From DATKKK01 sp035542975 (GTDB lineage: Archaea; Thermoproteota; Bathyarchaeia; Bathyarchaeales; Bathycorpusculaceae): DNA of 9,468 bases. Positions 1 through 6,800 of the stretch are shown one piece after another (position 1 is the first letter of the stretch; each line of letters starts with the position of its first letter). Under the pieces are notes generated by a model. It saw only the letters and a program-made list of their open reading frames with translations. It had not been told where the DNA came from and did no database searches. The DNA is taken from assembly GCA_035542975.1 (NCBI GenBank), contig DATKKK010000041.1, forward strand, positions 1-9,468, read 5' to 3'. The position numbers were made by a program, and so were the translations under genes.

Positions 1-653
1 ATTTCGAAGGGCAAACTCAACTTTCCAGAATAAACCCTAATCAGGCTGACAGCGTTTGAGGTTGGAAATATGGCTGCTACCCAGCTGAAACTGCCAAGAA
101 CTTCTTCCGCATAATACACCGGCGGTATGAAACCCAGCAGAATGCCTAGGATGTTGGACATGTTGTTCAACGTGTATGGGCTTGCTTTTTGAAGGTAGGT
201 GGATATTAGAAAGCCTAGACTGCTCACGCTCGCCCAGCAGAGAAGTATAGCGATTATTGCCCAAAACAGGGATGCGATGGTTAATCCTCCTACAAATAAT
301 GCTATGGCTCCGAAAAAGACTAGGCTTGGAATTGAAAGTATGAGCGGAGCAAGTGCGATGCCTATGGCGTAAGACATCGGGTGAACAGGCATGGCAACTA
401 TCATCTCTCGAATCTTCACATACCTGTCAAAGGCGATTTCTTGGATGGGAGCTGACATACCGATGAAAGTGGTCGCCGAAACCATCGCACCAATCAAACC
501 AAGTCCAACGTTACCGCCTAAAACCACGATGAAGAACAGCGGAAGAGAGCTTATTAAACCTACGAGAAGCAAAATCAACGGCTGCCTCTTGAGATCAGGC
601 ATAGATTTCAAGCCAGTGATGATCAGAATGTCTCTCAATATCTTGAAGTTCAA
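1..653 (-). CDS. ABC-2 type transporter permease, C-terminus cut by window edge
   Basis: This is the membrane subunit of an ABC exporter, paired with the ATPase encoded just upstream. No ATG fits, so I read it by hand: 217 codons without a stop from a TTG at 653-651. The TTG overlaps the TGA stop of the ATPase gene (sequence TTGA), and GGAGG lies 9 bases upstream, so the two are translationally coupled. The visible part has about five hydrophobic segments, near residues 26-47, 49-68, 95-123, 127-151 and 164-181, with a sixth starting near 190. Between segments 2 and 3 is a charged stretch around FDRYVKIREMIVAMPV (75-90), the usual ABC-2 coupling region before a conserved 'MPV' turn. ABC-2 permeases of this size run to roughly 250-280 residues, so perhaps 30-60 residues lie beyond the window. 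The substrate cannot be told from sequence; DrrB/NodJ-like exporters carry drugs, lipids or polysaccharide. Confidence 0.88.
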   Translation of the reverse strand, partial: MNFKILRDILIITGLKSMPDLKRQPLILLLVGLISSLPLFFIVVLGGNVGLGLIGAMVSATTFIGMSAPIQEIAFDRYVKIREMIVAMPVHPMSYAIGIALAPLILSIPSLVFFGAIALFVGGLTIASLFWAIIAILLCWASVSSLGFLISTYLQKASPYTLNNMSNILGILLGFIPPVYYAEEVLGSFSWVAAIFPTSNAVSLIRVYSGKLSLPFE

Positions 654-1567
654 TCTGCTTCTCCTCCCACAAGCTTCACGAAAACATCCTCCAACGTGAC
701 AGGCGCAGTTTCAGCCTTCACACCTTTCTTAAGGAATTTTCCAACAAGCTCTAATGCTTCATCCTCATCTTTAACGTAAATTATGTTTTTGCTGCCGAAT
801 TTAGTCACGTGATTGTTGTTCTCTGTTAAACCCAAGCTTTTCAGGTTTCCTTCCACAACCACTCGAAACCTATCCTTCGCTAACCTTTTGACCTCTTCAG
901 GTGTTCCTTCTGCAACCACGCTGCCTTTGTGAATTATAGCAAGCCTGTCTGAGACCATCTCAGCCTCCTCCATGATATGTGTCGTTAACAGAATGGTCTT
1001 GCCTTGTTCAACCATTTCTCTTAAAACAGCCCAGACCTTTCGTCGTGCTACCGCATCTAAGCCACTCGTAGGTTCGTCAAGCATGAAAACTTCCACATTT
1101 GAGGCTAATGCGGCGGCGATTATGGCACGTTTTTTCTCACCACCAGAAAGCGTGGCGCATATTCGATTTCTCAAGTCCCAGAGCTCAACTGCCTTTAACG
1201 CTTTTTCAGCCGTTGCCTTTGCTTCTGGCTTTGAGACGCCGCGTAACATGGTGAAATAGTAGGCGTATTCCCATGGTGTGAAGTTGGCGTAAGTCGCAAC
1301 ATCTTGAGGGACAACGGCTATATGTTTGCGTACGTCGTTTGGCTGCGTAACCACATCATACCCGAGGACGTGAACTCCACCGCTTGTTGGAAAAAGTTGA
1401 GTGGAAATGATTCGCAAGAAAGTGGTTTTACCTGCGCCGTTTGGTCCGAGCAACGTGAATAACTCGCCTTTCTTGACCGAGATATTAATGCTTTTCAACG
1501 CTTCAACATTTTCTTTGCCATGATAGACTTTAACGAGGTTCGCGGATTTCACCGCTTCCTCCATCAT
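650..1567 (-). CDS. ABC transporter ATP-binding protein (DrrA/CcmA-like exporter ATPase)
   Basis: This cytoplasmic ATPase of 305 residues should power export through the permease that follows it. The nucleotide-binding domain is complete: Walker A GPNGAGKTT (41-49), Q-loop VVPQD (85-89), signature LSGGEKKR (140-147), Walker B with catalytic Glu in FMLDEPTSGLD (161-171), and H-loop TTH (195-197). Residues after about 220 form the C-terminal extension typical of DrrA-type subunits, ending in TLEDVFVKLVGG, a common tail motif. The start is ATG at 1567; AAGGAG sits 8 bases upstream, and a second ATG follows directly. A TATA box lies about 50 bases upstream, so the pair has its own promoter. The transporter class is secure; the cargo is unknown. 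Confidence 0.96.
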   Translation of the reverse strand: MMEEAVKSANLVKVYHGKENVEALKSINISVKKGELFTLLGPNGAGKTTFLRIISTQLFPTSGGVHVLGYDVVTQPNDVRKHIAVVPQDVATYANFTPWEYAYYFTMLRGVSKPEAKATAEKALKAVELWDLRNRICATLSGGEKKRAIIAAALASNVEVFMLDEPTSGLDAVARRKVWAVLREMVEQGKTILLTTHIMEEAEMVSDRLAIIHKGSVVAEGTPEEVKRLAKDRFRVVVEGNLKSLGLTENNNHVTKFGSKNIIYVKDEDEALELVGKFLKKGVKAETAPVTLEDVFVKLVGGEAD

Positions 1568-1611
1568 TTCTTCAACTCCTTCCCTTTACTATTCATGTTG
1601 GATTTTTCTGG

Positions 1612-1622
1612 TATATATATTA
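1612..1622 (-). promoter_or_regulatory. TATA box for the ABC exporter pair
   Basis: On the minus strand the sequence reads TTAATATATATA. Its centre is about 27 bases upstream of a predicted transcription start near 1589, which leaves a leader of about 22 bases carrying the SD before ATG 1567. The box includes the TAA stop codon of the upstream gene (1622-1620). The position and match are seen; promoter activity is inferred. Confidence 0.65.
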
Positions 1623-2147
1623 ACGATTCCTTCTTACTCCATAGAATTGAACCCCGGCTCCAGCAACACTGCCAATGTTCGCAGTAGTCATGAACTGACT
1701 ATCGCGGATGTCCAGAGCAATTTCCACAAACTCTTTCACTGTATAATTGGCAAATTCCAACGTTGGGTTTCCATACCTGAGACCGTTACACATAGAATCT
1801 ACGTAGATGAAAAGTCTGCCTTCTCCAAACAAGTATTCAGCTTTATTTGCGTAGCCATACTGAGGCACGTTGAAAACTTTAAAAGGCCAAAGTTGGCACG
1901 CTCTTGGCTTCATGTGTTGTACTCCGCATCGGTATGAGCTTGGAAAGCTGCACAAGAAAGCGCATGAGCCGTCTGCTCGCCTTTTTATGTACAGTTTGTT
2001 CAAACCTGAAACCGTCTGCTCCACACCGTAGTTTCTGACTATTCTAAGCCATTCGTTGAAGTTTATGACGACGCTGTAGAGTCTGCAGCAGTCACCACAA
2101 CCTATGCATTTCCAGTCTGCAACGCTTCGCCACGGAACGAACTGCAT
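1620..2147 (-). CDS. YkgJ-type CxxCxxCC metal-cluster protein
   Basis: This 175-residue protein belongs to the YkgJ/UPF0153 family, proposed zinc- or iron-chelating or Fe-S cluster proteins of unknown reaction. The signature KCIGCGDCC gives Cys14, 17, 20 and 21. Further cysteines follow at 62, 66, 74, 84 (CQLWPF, matching the family's C-x-x-(W/F)-P-F) and 120 (DSMCNG, where relatives have a Cys-Pro-Gly). The order and spacing fit the family, and no expected cysteine appears missing. There is no signal peptide or membrane segment, so it is probably cytoplasmic. The start is ATG 2147, with a weak GTGAG 6 bases upstream. It lies 47 bases after the thioesterase gene and 52 before the ABC ATPase. 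The family call is firm; the function is not known. Confidence 0.88.
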   Translation of the reverse strand: MQFVPWRSVADWKCIGCGDCCRLYSVVINFNEWLRIVRNYGVEQTVSGLNKLYIKRRADGSCAFLCSFPSSYRCGVQHMKPRACQLWPFKVFNVPQYGYANKAEYLFGEGRLFIYVDSMCNGLRYGNPTLEFANYTVKEFVEIALDIRDSQFMTTANIGSVAGAGVQFYGVRRNR

Positions 2148-2185
2148 TCAATTCTCACTAAGAAAATCACAAAACCAAGTTGCCT

Positions 2186-2193
2186 ATTATTAA
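2186..2193 (-). promoter_or_regulatory. possible weak TATA box for the CxxCxxCC gene
   Basis: The minus strand reads TTAATAAT just after the thioesterase stop. It is placed so that transcription would begin near 2163, giving a leader of about 16 bases before ATG 2147. This matches the spacing of the other promoters here, but the box is AT-rich and not distinctive. Confidence 0.35.
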
Positions 2194-2194
2194 C

Positions 2195-2611
2195 CTATTT
2201 GCAAAAAAGCTTCAGTTTCTCGGCAATCTCTTCTGGTATTAGAGTTGCTTTTCCTGCCTGTTTGTCTGCCGCCACTATTACAACGTAGCCTGTTGCCAAC
2301 AAGTCTGAGTTTTCTTTGTTGAAAACCTTGAAACAGTACTTTACGGCTTTCTCTCTTAATTCTTCTACATTCAATTCTATCCCTAATAGATCGTTGAATC
2401 TTGCTGGTTTTTTGTATTGGCAGAAGGCTTCGACTCTTGGAAACCAGAGTCCTTTAGTTCTGAGGTCGGTGAAGCTGAAACCTAGATGTCTGTAGAACTC
2501 CTCTTCAGCTCTTTCAAACAGTCTAAAATAGTTGGAGTAATGCACGACCTGTGCGGCATCAGTGTCTGCCCAAGTGACTCTGTAAGTGGTTTTGAAGACT
2601 TTTGGAGACAT
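2195..2611 (-). CDS. acyl-CoA thioesterase, 4HBT/YbgC-type hotdog fold
   Basis: The predicted product, 138 residues, is a small hotdog-fold enzyme hydrolysing an acyl-CoA thioester in the cytoplasm. The N-terminus carries the 4HBT/YbgC signature: WADTDAAQVVHYSNYF at 14-29, followed by FERAEEEF (32-39). Asp18 aligns with the catalytic Asp of this family. The open frame extends upstream to 2764, but those 51 residues do not resemble the family and lie within the methyltransferase coding region. I place the start at ATG 2611, which gives the usual 130-140 residue length and puts the motif near residue 14. A TATA box about 42 bases upstream supports this. The SD is weak (GGGAT, 4 bases before the ATG). 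The gene starts 25 bases after the methyltransferase stop. The acyl substrate is unknown. Confidence 0.9.
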   Translation of the reverse strand: MSPKVFKTTYRVTWADTDAAQVVHYSNYFRLFERAEEEFYRHLGFSFTDLRTKGLWFPRVEAFCQYKKPARFNDLLGIELNVEELREKAVKYCFKVFNKENSDLLATGYVVIVAADKQAGKATLIPEEIAEKLKLFCK

Positions 2612-2636
2612 AGTTATCCCGACTTGTTTGGAGAAA

Positions 2637-3113
2637 CTAAGTTTTCTCGTATAAATAGATGGTGTGCGACGGATACCCCAAGTTTGGGTTTTCGCAGAAA
2701 TTCTCAACTTTAATGGGTTTCCACCCCACAATCTCATAATCATGCGAAACGATGCGGACGCCACGTTTTAGCTCAGCTTCAAGTTTAGGCTTGACTTTCT
2801 CATTCGCGCTTGTCGTTAGGTATAGGAAGATGACGTCTGCGCTCGACAGGTCTACGTTAAAAATGTCACCATTCACGATGGTGATTCTATCCTGTAGCCC
2901 TTGTTCGTAGATAGAGCTTAACGCTTTTTTAACAAGGTCCTCTCTTAGCTCAACGCCCACTGCTCTTGCTCCGAAATCTTTCACTGCCATTATCACTGTT
3001 CTGCCGTCGCCTGCTCCTAAATCGAAAAAAACTTCTCCTGGTTTCAACTCAGCCATCAACAGCATCTGCCGTATTACTTGCGGCGGACTTGGAACGAAAG
3101 GAGCTAAATACAG
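2637..3113 (-). CDS. class I SAM-dependent methyltransferase (FAM173/DOT1-like), probable CTG start
   Basis: This is a Rossmann-fold methyltransferase of about 158 residues. From the proposed start, motif I is FFDLGAGDGR (29-38) for SAM binding, the acidic end of strand 2 is VGVEL (52-56, Glu55 for the ribose), and NGDIF (81-85) precedes strand 4. The stretch from FLYLTTSANEKVKPKL to RIVSHDYEIVGWKP resembles bacterial/archaeal relatives of the FAM173 (ATPSC-KMT) lysine methyltransferases. Such relatives begin with a conserved 'P-(F/Y)-V-P-(S/T)-P' segment. Here YLAPFVPSPPQV is encoded upstream of the first in-frame ATG (3065), so that ATG would lose it. The only plausible start keeping it is CTG 3113, 8 bases after a perfect AAAGGAGG. 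An in-frame TAA (3134-3132) bars further extension. A shorter product from ATG 3065 (142 residues) is the alternative. The methyl acceptor is unknown. Confidence 0.82.
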   Translation of the reverse strand: MYLAPFVPSPPQVIRQMLLMAELKPGEVFFDLGAGDGRTVIMAVKDFGARAVGVELREDLVKKALSSIYEQGLQDRITIVNGDIFNVDLSSADVIFLYLTTSANEKVKPKLEAELKRGVRIVSHDYEIVGWKPIKVENFCENPNLGYPSHTIYLYEKT

Positions 3114-3121
3114 ACGGTAAG

Positions 3122-3129
3122 CCTCCTTT
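3122..3129 (-). promoter_or_regulatory. strong Shine-Dalgarno deciding the methyltransferase start
   Basis: AAAGGAGG on the minus strand ends 8 bases before CTG 3113. No ATG, GTG or TTG in the methyltransferase frame lies at SD distance. ATG 3065 is 57 bases downstream and has no SD of its own. Confidence 0.7.
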
Positions 3130-3143
3130 TTTTAGTTTTATTT

Positions 3144-3470
3144 CTAGGATACGTATGAGGCTTTGTTGGGCTGAGGTTTTCGAGCCTCGCCGCATTTCAT
3201 GCAGCTTTGAGCGCACAGTTCCAGATATTTTGCTTCGTCCCCGGTGCCTACGGCTTCGGCAGCTTTTTGGCAGATTTCGCTTGGTTCTTTGCAGTTTTCT
3301 TCTTTGCAAAGCTTGGATATTGACAAGCAGATTTCCTGTACGTCTTTAGGTTCTAAGACGGCTCGGTTTGTGCGGACGAGTAGGCAGATTTCTCTTGCTA
3401 AGACACATGTTTTGACGTATTTGATGCGTTCGAGTATTTCTTCGCGGAGCTTTTTTTTGCTTATTTCCAC
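3144..3470 (-). CDS. small cysteine-rich helical protein, possible metal (copper?) binder
   Basis: I do not recognise this protein with certainty. It has 108 residues from a GTG at 3470 and nine cysteines, at 22, 29, 48, 55, 60, 67, 86, 90 and 93. Most are spaced seven apart (22/29, 48/55, 60/67) or four apart (86/90), so they would line one face of predicted amphipathic helices. Roughly, helices span 4-38, 41-58, 61-74 and 77-96. The tail (97-108) is polar. This recalls the cysteine-lined four-helix-bundle copper proteins (DUF326/Csp), although their typical CxxxC repeats are mostly absent, so the link is only a suggestion. No signal peptide is seen. An ATG at 3533 would add 21 residues, but a TATA box lies over it and an AAGGAG precedes the GTG by 9 bases, so GTG is preferred. 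It heads the leftward gene run, 30 bases before the methyltransferase. Confidence 0.72.
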   Translation of the reverse strand: MEISKKKLREEILERIKYVKTCVLAREICLLVRTNRAVLEPKDVQEICLSISKLCKEENCKEPSEICQKAAEAVGTGDEAKYLELCAQSCMKCGEARKPQPNKASYVS

Positions 3471-3479
3471 GCATTTGTT

Positions 3480-3485
3480 CTCCTT
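3480..3485 (-). promoter_or_regulatory. Shine-Dalgarno supporting GTG 3470
   Basis: AAGGAG on the minus strand, 9 bases before GTG 3470. The ATG at 3533 has no comparable site upstream. Confidence 0.55.
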
Positions 3486-3531
3486 GTCACGAGTGTTAAC
3501 GGTGCTTAACCAACATAAGGTTTGGCTCTTC

Positions 3532-3539
3532 ATTTAAAA
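3532..3539 (-). promoter_or_regulatory. TATA box for the cysteine-rich protein gene and downstream run
   Basis: The minus strand reads TTTTAAAT, predicting a transcription start near 3509. The box overlaps the ATG at 3533, so an mRNA from it could not include that codon. It would carry a leader of about 38 bases with the SD for GTG 3470. Confidence 0.6.
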
Positions 3540-3776
3540 GTTATTGTAAGTGTAAAACTAGTGAAACAAACTGCGAATAGCATTAGCGGATTCTAGTGCA
3601 TCTGTTAGCTGAACATGAAACTTTTCGCGTTAATAGAAGAATACTGAAAAACATGAGGGTAGACTGTATTGGTGTCGAAAAGCTTCAATAACTAGGAAAC
3701 AAGAGTGGTTTTTCACACATCTTCTGTTTCTTTTCTCTAACGGTGAGGTTAAATCATGGCTTGCTGAAGCGTGCTG
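3540..3776. other. intergenic gap with nothing recognisable
   Basis: This gap lies between the end of the Lhr gene and the promoter of the cysteine-rich protein gene. I read both strands and found no convincing small gene, tRNA-like fold, repeat or strong T-run terminator. The clearest oligo-T on the minus strand is five bases (plus-strand A run at 3647-3651). Confidence 0.5.
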
Positions 3777-6728
3777 CTACCAGAATCTTTTGCTCATGGC
3801 TTTGCGTTCAGCATCTAAAACGAGTTCATAGAACTTGTCGCTTAGTTTATGTTCCTTCTCAAGAACCTCTCTCACGTCTGACGGTTGAACTCTACGAGCA
3901 GATAATGCAACGGCTGCGGGCTTTCCGTATTTGGCTATTAATTGCGACGTTTGTAGCGCATAATGCTTCAGTCTTTCCTCGTTTTTGGCAAGTTTCTCGC
4001 CCTTCTTGTCAATAATCGCTAATGCCTTATCTTCCTCAACCTTCAGAAGACCAATGGTATAAGCACCACATCTTGGGCATTTCGGCTTATCAGGCAAATC
4101 CTTGGCTTTCAGCATCTCGATGTAGTTCCAACAGTTCGTACACAAGAAACTGCTGGTTTCATTAAGCAATCTTGCCTTGGCAGATTCGATGAGCACGGCT
4201 CGCATCCGTTCAGGCGGAATCAAATCGGTCTTCATGCTCATCCGTTCAATACCTACACGAGCAACTGGAGTGGCGTTTCCACCAGTGTCAACTTTCTGCA
4301 GCTTAACTTCGCCGTTACGGAACTGTCCAAGGACGTAAAGGAGGTTCTCTAAGTCCAAATCTTTTGTGAAGACTTCTTTCAAGGCTTCTTCGTAAATAGC
4401 TGTGCCAAGAAAACTCTTGACGAGTCTTTCGAGGCTTACACTGCTGAAGTCAGCCCACTTCTCCAACGCGCCAAAGCGTCTTGCAACGTGAATCATTCGT
4501 CTCTTGAAAAGCCCAGTCTTCACGGTTGCCAAAGTCAAAGTATCCCTAACAGCCTGCTCTGGCATGGTCTGCATTTCTTCAAAAAGCGAGACTATTCTAT
4601 CTGCGTTCGCAACGCCCATGGTCTGCACAAAAATGCGGTACGGGTCATGCTGCACCACAATGCCCGAGCCTACTTTTTCAGAGAGCAACTGTCCCAACAA
4701 CTGAGCTAACGCGCGGTTCGTAAGCGAACCGAAGTTGATGTGGATCAAAACGAAATCTTCCCAGTCTTCGACGGTAATTCGTTTGTCTGTCGGAACAGGA
4801 AACCTTGCTCTTGCCTGCTCAACTGTTTCTGCTATTGCAAGTAAAAGAGCATCGCTGTCAGACGGATACTGCTTTGCCAGCTGATCGGCTATTTCCTCAG
4901 CTGAAAGCCCTTTCTTAACTTGTTCTTCAACGGCTCCTCGGATTACGCCAACTTCCTGTGATATAGCATATGGCACTGGGATTTCCTCTCCGATCCAGCT
5001 TGGAATAGCTCCAGTCGGGTCATCAACAGGTCTAACGTGAACTTTTTCCTCAGAAACATGCTGAATAATCCAAGGGGCTCCTCTGATAATGAATTTTGTT
5101 CCAGGCTTACCATACTCAGCCATGAACGCCTCGTCCAAGACTCCGACTGCTGAATCGCTCGACTCGTCAACCACGAGAAACTGTTTTTCTTCTGGAATCA
5201 TTGATAAATTGTTAAAGTAGTATTCAAACAATGCTTTAGATTGCCGCGGTTTTAAGACGGTTTTGTCCTCGAAGGACACCCATGCAAAACGTGGAAAACG
5301 TTGATGCATGTACTTCAAAACTTTTTCAACGTCTTCTATGGTTAAATCCATGTACGGATAGGCTTTCCTGAAAATCTCCAGGATTTCGTTAAACTCGAGT
5401 CTTCTGTTTTTGAGCATTAATCCTGCGATTTGATGTGTCAACACATCGTAAGGTTTAGGTGGAATGCCAACTGGCTCCAAATCCTCTTCCAAAGCCTTCT
5501 TGGCAATTGCTAACGCTTCAAGAGCGTCGTCGGAGTCTAACGCCACGATTATTCCTTCCGCTATACGCCCAATCCTGTGACCGCTTCTACCTACGCGTTG
5601 AATAAGCCTCGTTACCTGTCTTGGGCTCATGTACTGGATAACCAAGTCTATGCTGCCTACATCAATGCCCAGCTCAAGCGAGCTAGTGCAAACGAGTCCC
5701 CTTAACGCGCCGCTTTTCAAGCCTTTCTCTGCTGCTATTCTTGAGGGTTTTGCAAGTGAGCCGTGGTGAATGGAAACTGGAAAGTTGCTGTCCCACACCT
5801 TGAACCTGCTTGCTAAGACTTCAGATACGGCTCTTGTGTTCGTGAAAAGAAGCACAGACTTGTGTTGGCTGATGTAGTCGCGGATTATCCGCAACCTAGC
5901 GGCAACTTCTGGGTGCGTGTAAATTTTTGAAGAAAGCTGCACATCTTCATCATCGGGTTTTGGAAAGATAATCTTTAGTCGCATCATTCTCGCAACTGGA
6001 ACGCGTACAATTTCGACTGGGCGGCCGTTTCCAACGAGAAATTGCGCTACTTTGTCTGGTGTGCCGATCGTAGCGGACAAGCCTATTAGTTGAAATTCTT
6101 TGCCAGTCATTGCTCTTAGTCTTTCCAGAGCCAAAGCAAGCTGACTTCCACGTTTGCTGTCAGCCATCTCGTGTACTTCGTCAACTATCACCCAGCGCAA
6201 CTGCTGCAAATGTTGACGCATTATCCAACCGGACAACAAAGCCTGCAACGTCTCAGGTGTCGTGATCAAAATCTCCGGCGGACTCCTAGACTGTCGTACT
6301 CTCTCTTTCGTGTCAGTGTCACCATGTCTTACAGCCAACTTGATGTCAAGATTATTGCACCACCACTCAAACCGCTCAAGCATGTCCCTGTTCAAAGCCC
6401 TCAACGGCGTAATGTACAGAACTTTTATTCCGGGTGTTCCCTGCTGACCCTGAAGAAGCATGCTTAAAACAGGCAGAAAAGCCGCTTCAGTCTTGCCGGT
6501 AGCCGTAGGTGAAATAAGTAGAACGTTTTTTCCTTCAAGAATCTTCGGTATGGTTTTCTCCTGTGGCTCTGTTGGCTCAGAAAATTCCCTCTGCTCAAGT
6601 AACTTTCGAACAGGTTTGACGAGTAACTGAAAAGCATTTCCCGAAGAATCTTTCAAGATTAGCTGAACCTCGATGTTGGAAGGAATAGACGGAAAACCAA
6701 CCGTAAAAGTGTTTTGGAATGACTGCAT
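3777..6728 (-). CDS. lhr: Lhr-family superfamily 2 helicase with C-terminal zinc site
   Basis: This ATP-dependent helicase of 983 residues (numbered from ATG 6728) probably acts in DNA repair/recombination or RNA metabolism, as reported for archaeal Lhr proteins. Motifs in order: Q-motif region EPTEPQ (51-56), Walker A SPTATGKTEAA (74-84), TPLRAL (107-112), TTPETL (156-161), Walker B DEVH (183-186), SAT (218-220), LLFTNTR (293-299), SSLELGIDVG (349-358) and QRVGRSGHRIGR (377-388). The winged-helix and Lhr-specific regions follow. Cys863, 866, 884 and 887 (CTNC...CPRC) form a probable zinc site, and the end holds VALSARRVQPSDVREVL, a helix-hairpin-like segment. The frame is open to a TTG at 6800, adding 24 unfamiliar residues with no SD. 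ATG 6728 is preferred because a TATA box about 27 bases upstream would give a leaderless mRNA starting at it. The exact Lhr subgroup was not resolved. Confidence 0.95.
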   Translation of the reverse strand: MQSFQNTFTVGFPSIPSNIEVQLILKDSSGNAFQLLVKPVRKLLEQREFSEPTEPQEKTIPKILEGKNVLLISPTATGKTEAAFLPVLSMLLQGQQGTPGIKVLYITPLRALNRDMLERFEWWCNNLDIKLAVRHGDTDTKERVRQSRSPPEILITTPETLQALLSGWIMRQHLQQLRWVIVDEVHEMADSKRGSQLALALERLRAMTGKEFQLIGLSATIGTPDKVAQFLVGNGRPVEIVRVPVARMMRLKIIFPKPDDEDVQLSSKIYTHPEVAARLRIIRDYISQHKSVLLFTNTRAVSEVLASRFKVWDSNFPVSIHHGSLAKPSRIAAEKGLKSGALRGLVCTSSLELGIDVGSIDLVIQYMSPRQVTRLIQRVGRSGHRIGRIAEGIIVALDSDDALEALAIAKKALEEDLEPVGIPPKPYDVLTHQIAGLMLKNRRLEFNEILEIFRKAYPYMDLTIEDVEKVLKYMHQRFPRFAWVSFEDKTVLKPRQSKALFEYYFNNLSMIPEEKQFLVVDESSDSAVGVLDEAFMAEYGKPGTKFIIRGAPWIIQHVSEEKVHVRPVDDPTGAIPSWIGEEIPVPYAISQEVGVIRGAVEEQVKKGLSAEEIADQLAKQYPSDSDALLLAIAETVEQARARFPVPTDKRITVEDWEDFVLIHINFGSLTNRALAQLLGQLLSEKVGSGIVVQHDPYRIFVQTMGVANADRIVSLFEEMQTMPEQAVRDTLTLATVKTGLFKRRMIHVARRFGALEKWADFSSVSLERLVKSFLGTAIYEEALKEVFTKDLDLENLLYVLGQFRNGEVKLQKVDTGGNATPVARVGIERMSMKTDLIPPERMRAVLIESAKARLLNETSSFLCTNCWNYIEMLKAKDLPDKPKCPRCGAYTIGLLKVEEDKALAIIDKKGEKLAKNEERLKHYALQTSQLIAKYGKPAAVALSARRVQPSDVREVLEKEHKLSDKFYELVLDAERKAMSKRFW

Positions 6729-6752
6729 CTTTGTACAGCCGTTTCTTTTAAC

Positions 6753-6758
6753 TTTAAA
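6753..6758 (-). promoter_or_regulatory. TATA box giving a probable leaderless Lhr mRNA
   Basis: The minus strand reads CCGTTTAAAGTT. The box centre is about 27 bases from ATG 6728, so the predicted mRNA begins almost at the start codon, which has no SD. A second AT-rich box (TTTAATTAAA, 6826-6835) could serve a transcript starting near 6803, at the less likely TTG 6800. Confidence 0.5.
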
Positions 6759-6800
6759 CGGTTCTCTTTTGGCATGATCATGTTGACATTTTAAACTCAA

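Noticed and set aside
391..699. 102-codon plus-strand open frame opposite the permease
   Set aside because: It is antisense to a frame with clear ABC-2 membrane segments and has no recognisable domain. The minus-strand reading also links to the ATPase by overlap and SD.
2612..2764. 51-residue N-terminal extension of the thioesterase
   Set aside because: It lies inside the methyltransferase coding sequence, does not resemble the hotdog family, and would lie upstream of the TATA box at 2650-2657.
3127..3146. Programmed frameshift at the A7 run, or fusion of the cysteine-rich gene to the methyltransferase
   Set aside because: The two genes share a frame but three in-frame stops (TAG at 3146, TAA at 3140, TAA at 3134) separate them, and a shifted frame offers no ATG nearby.
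3540..3776. tRNA or other structured RNA in the gap after Lhr
   Set aside because: No TTC-arm-like motif or cloverleaf pairing was found by eye on either strand.
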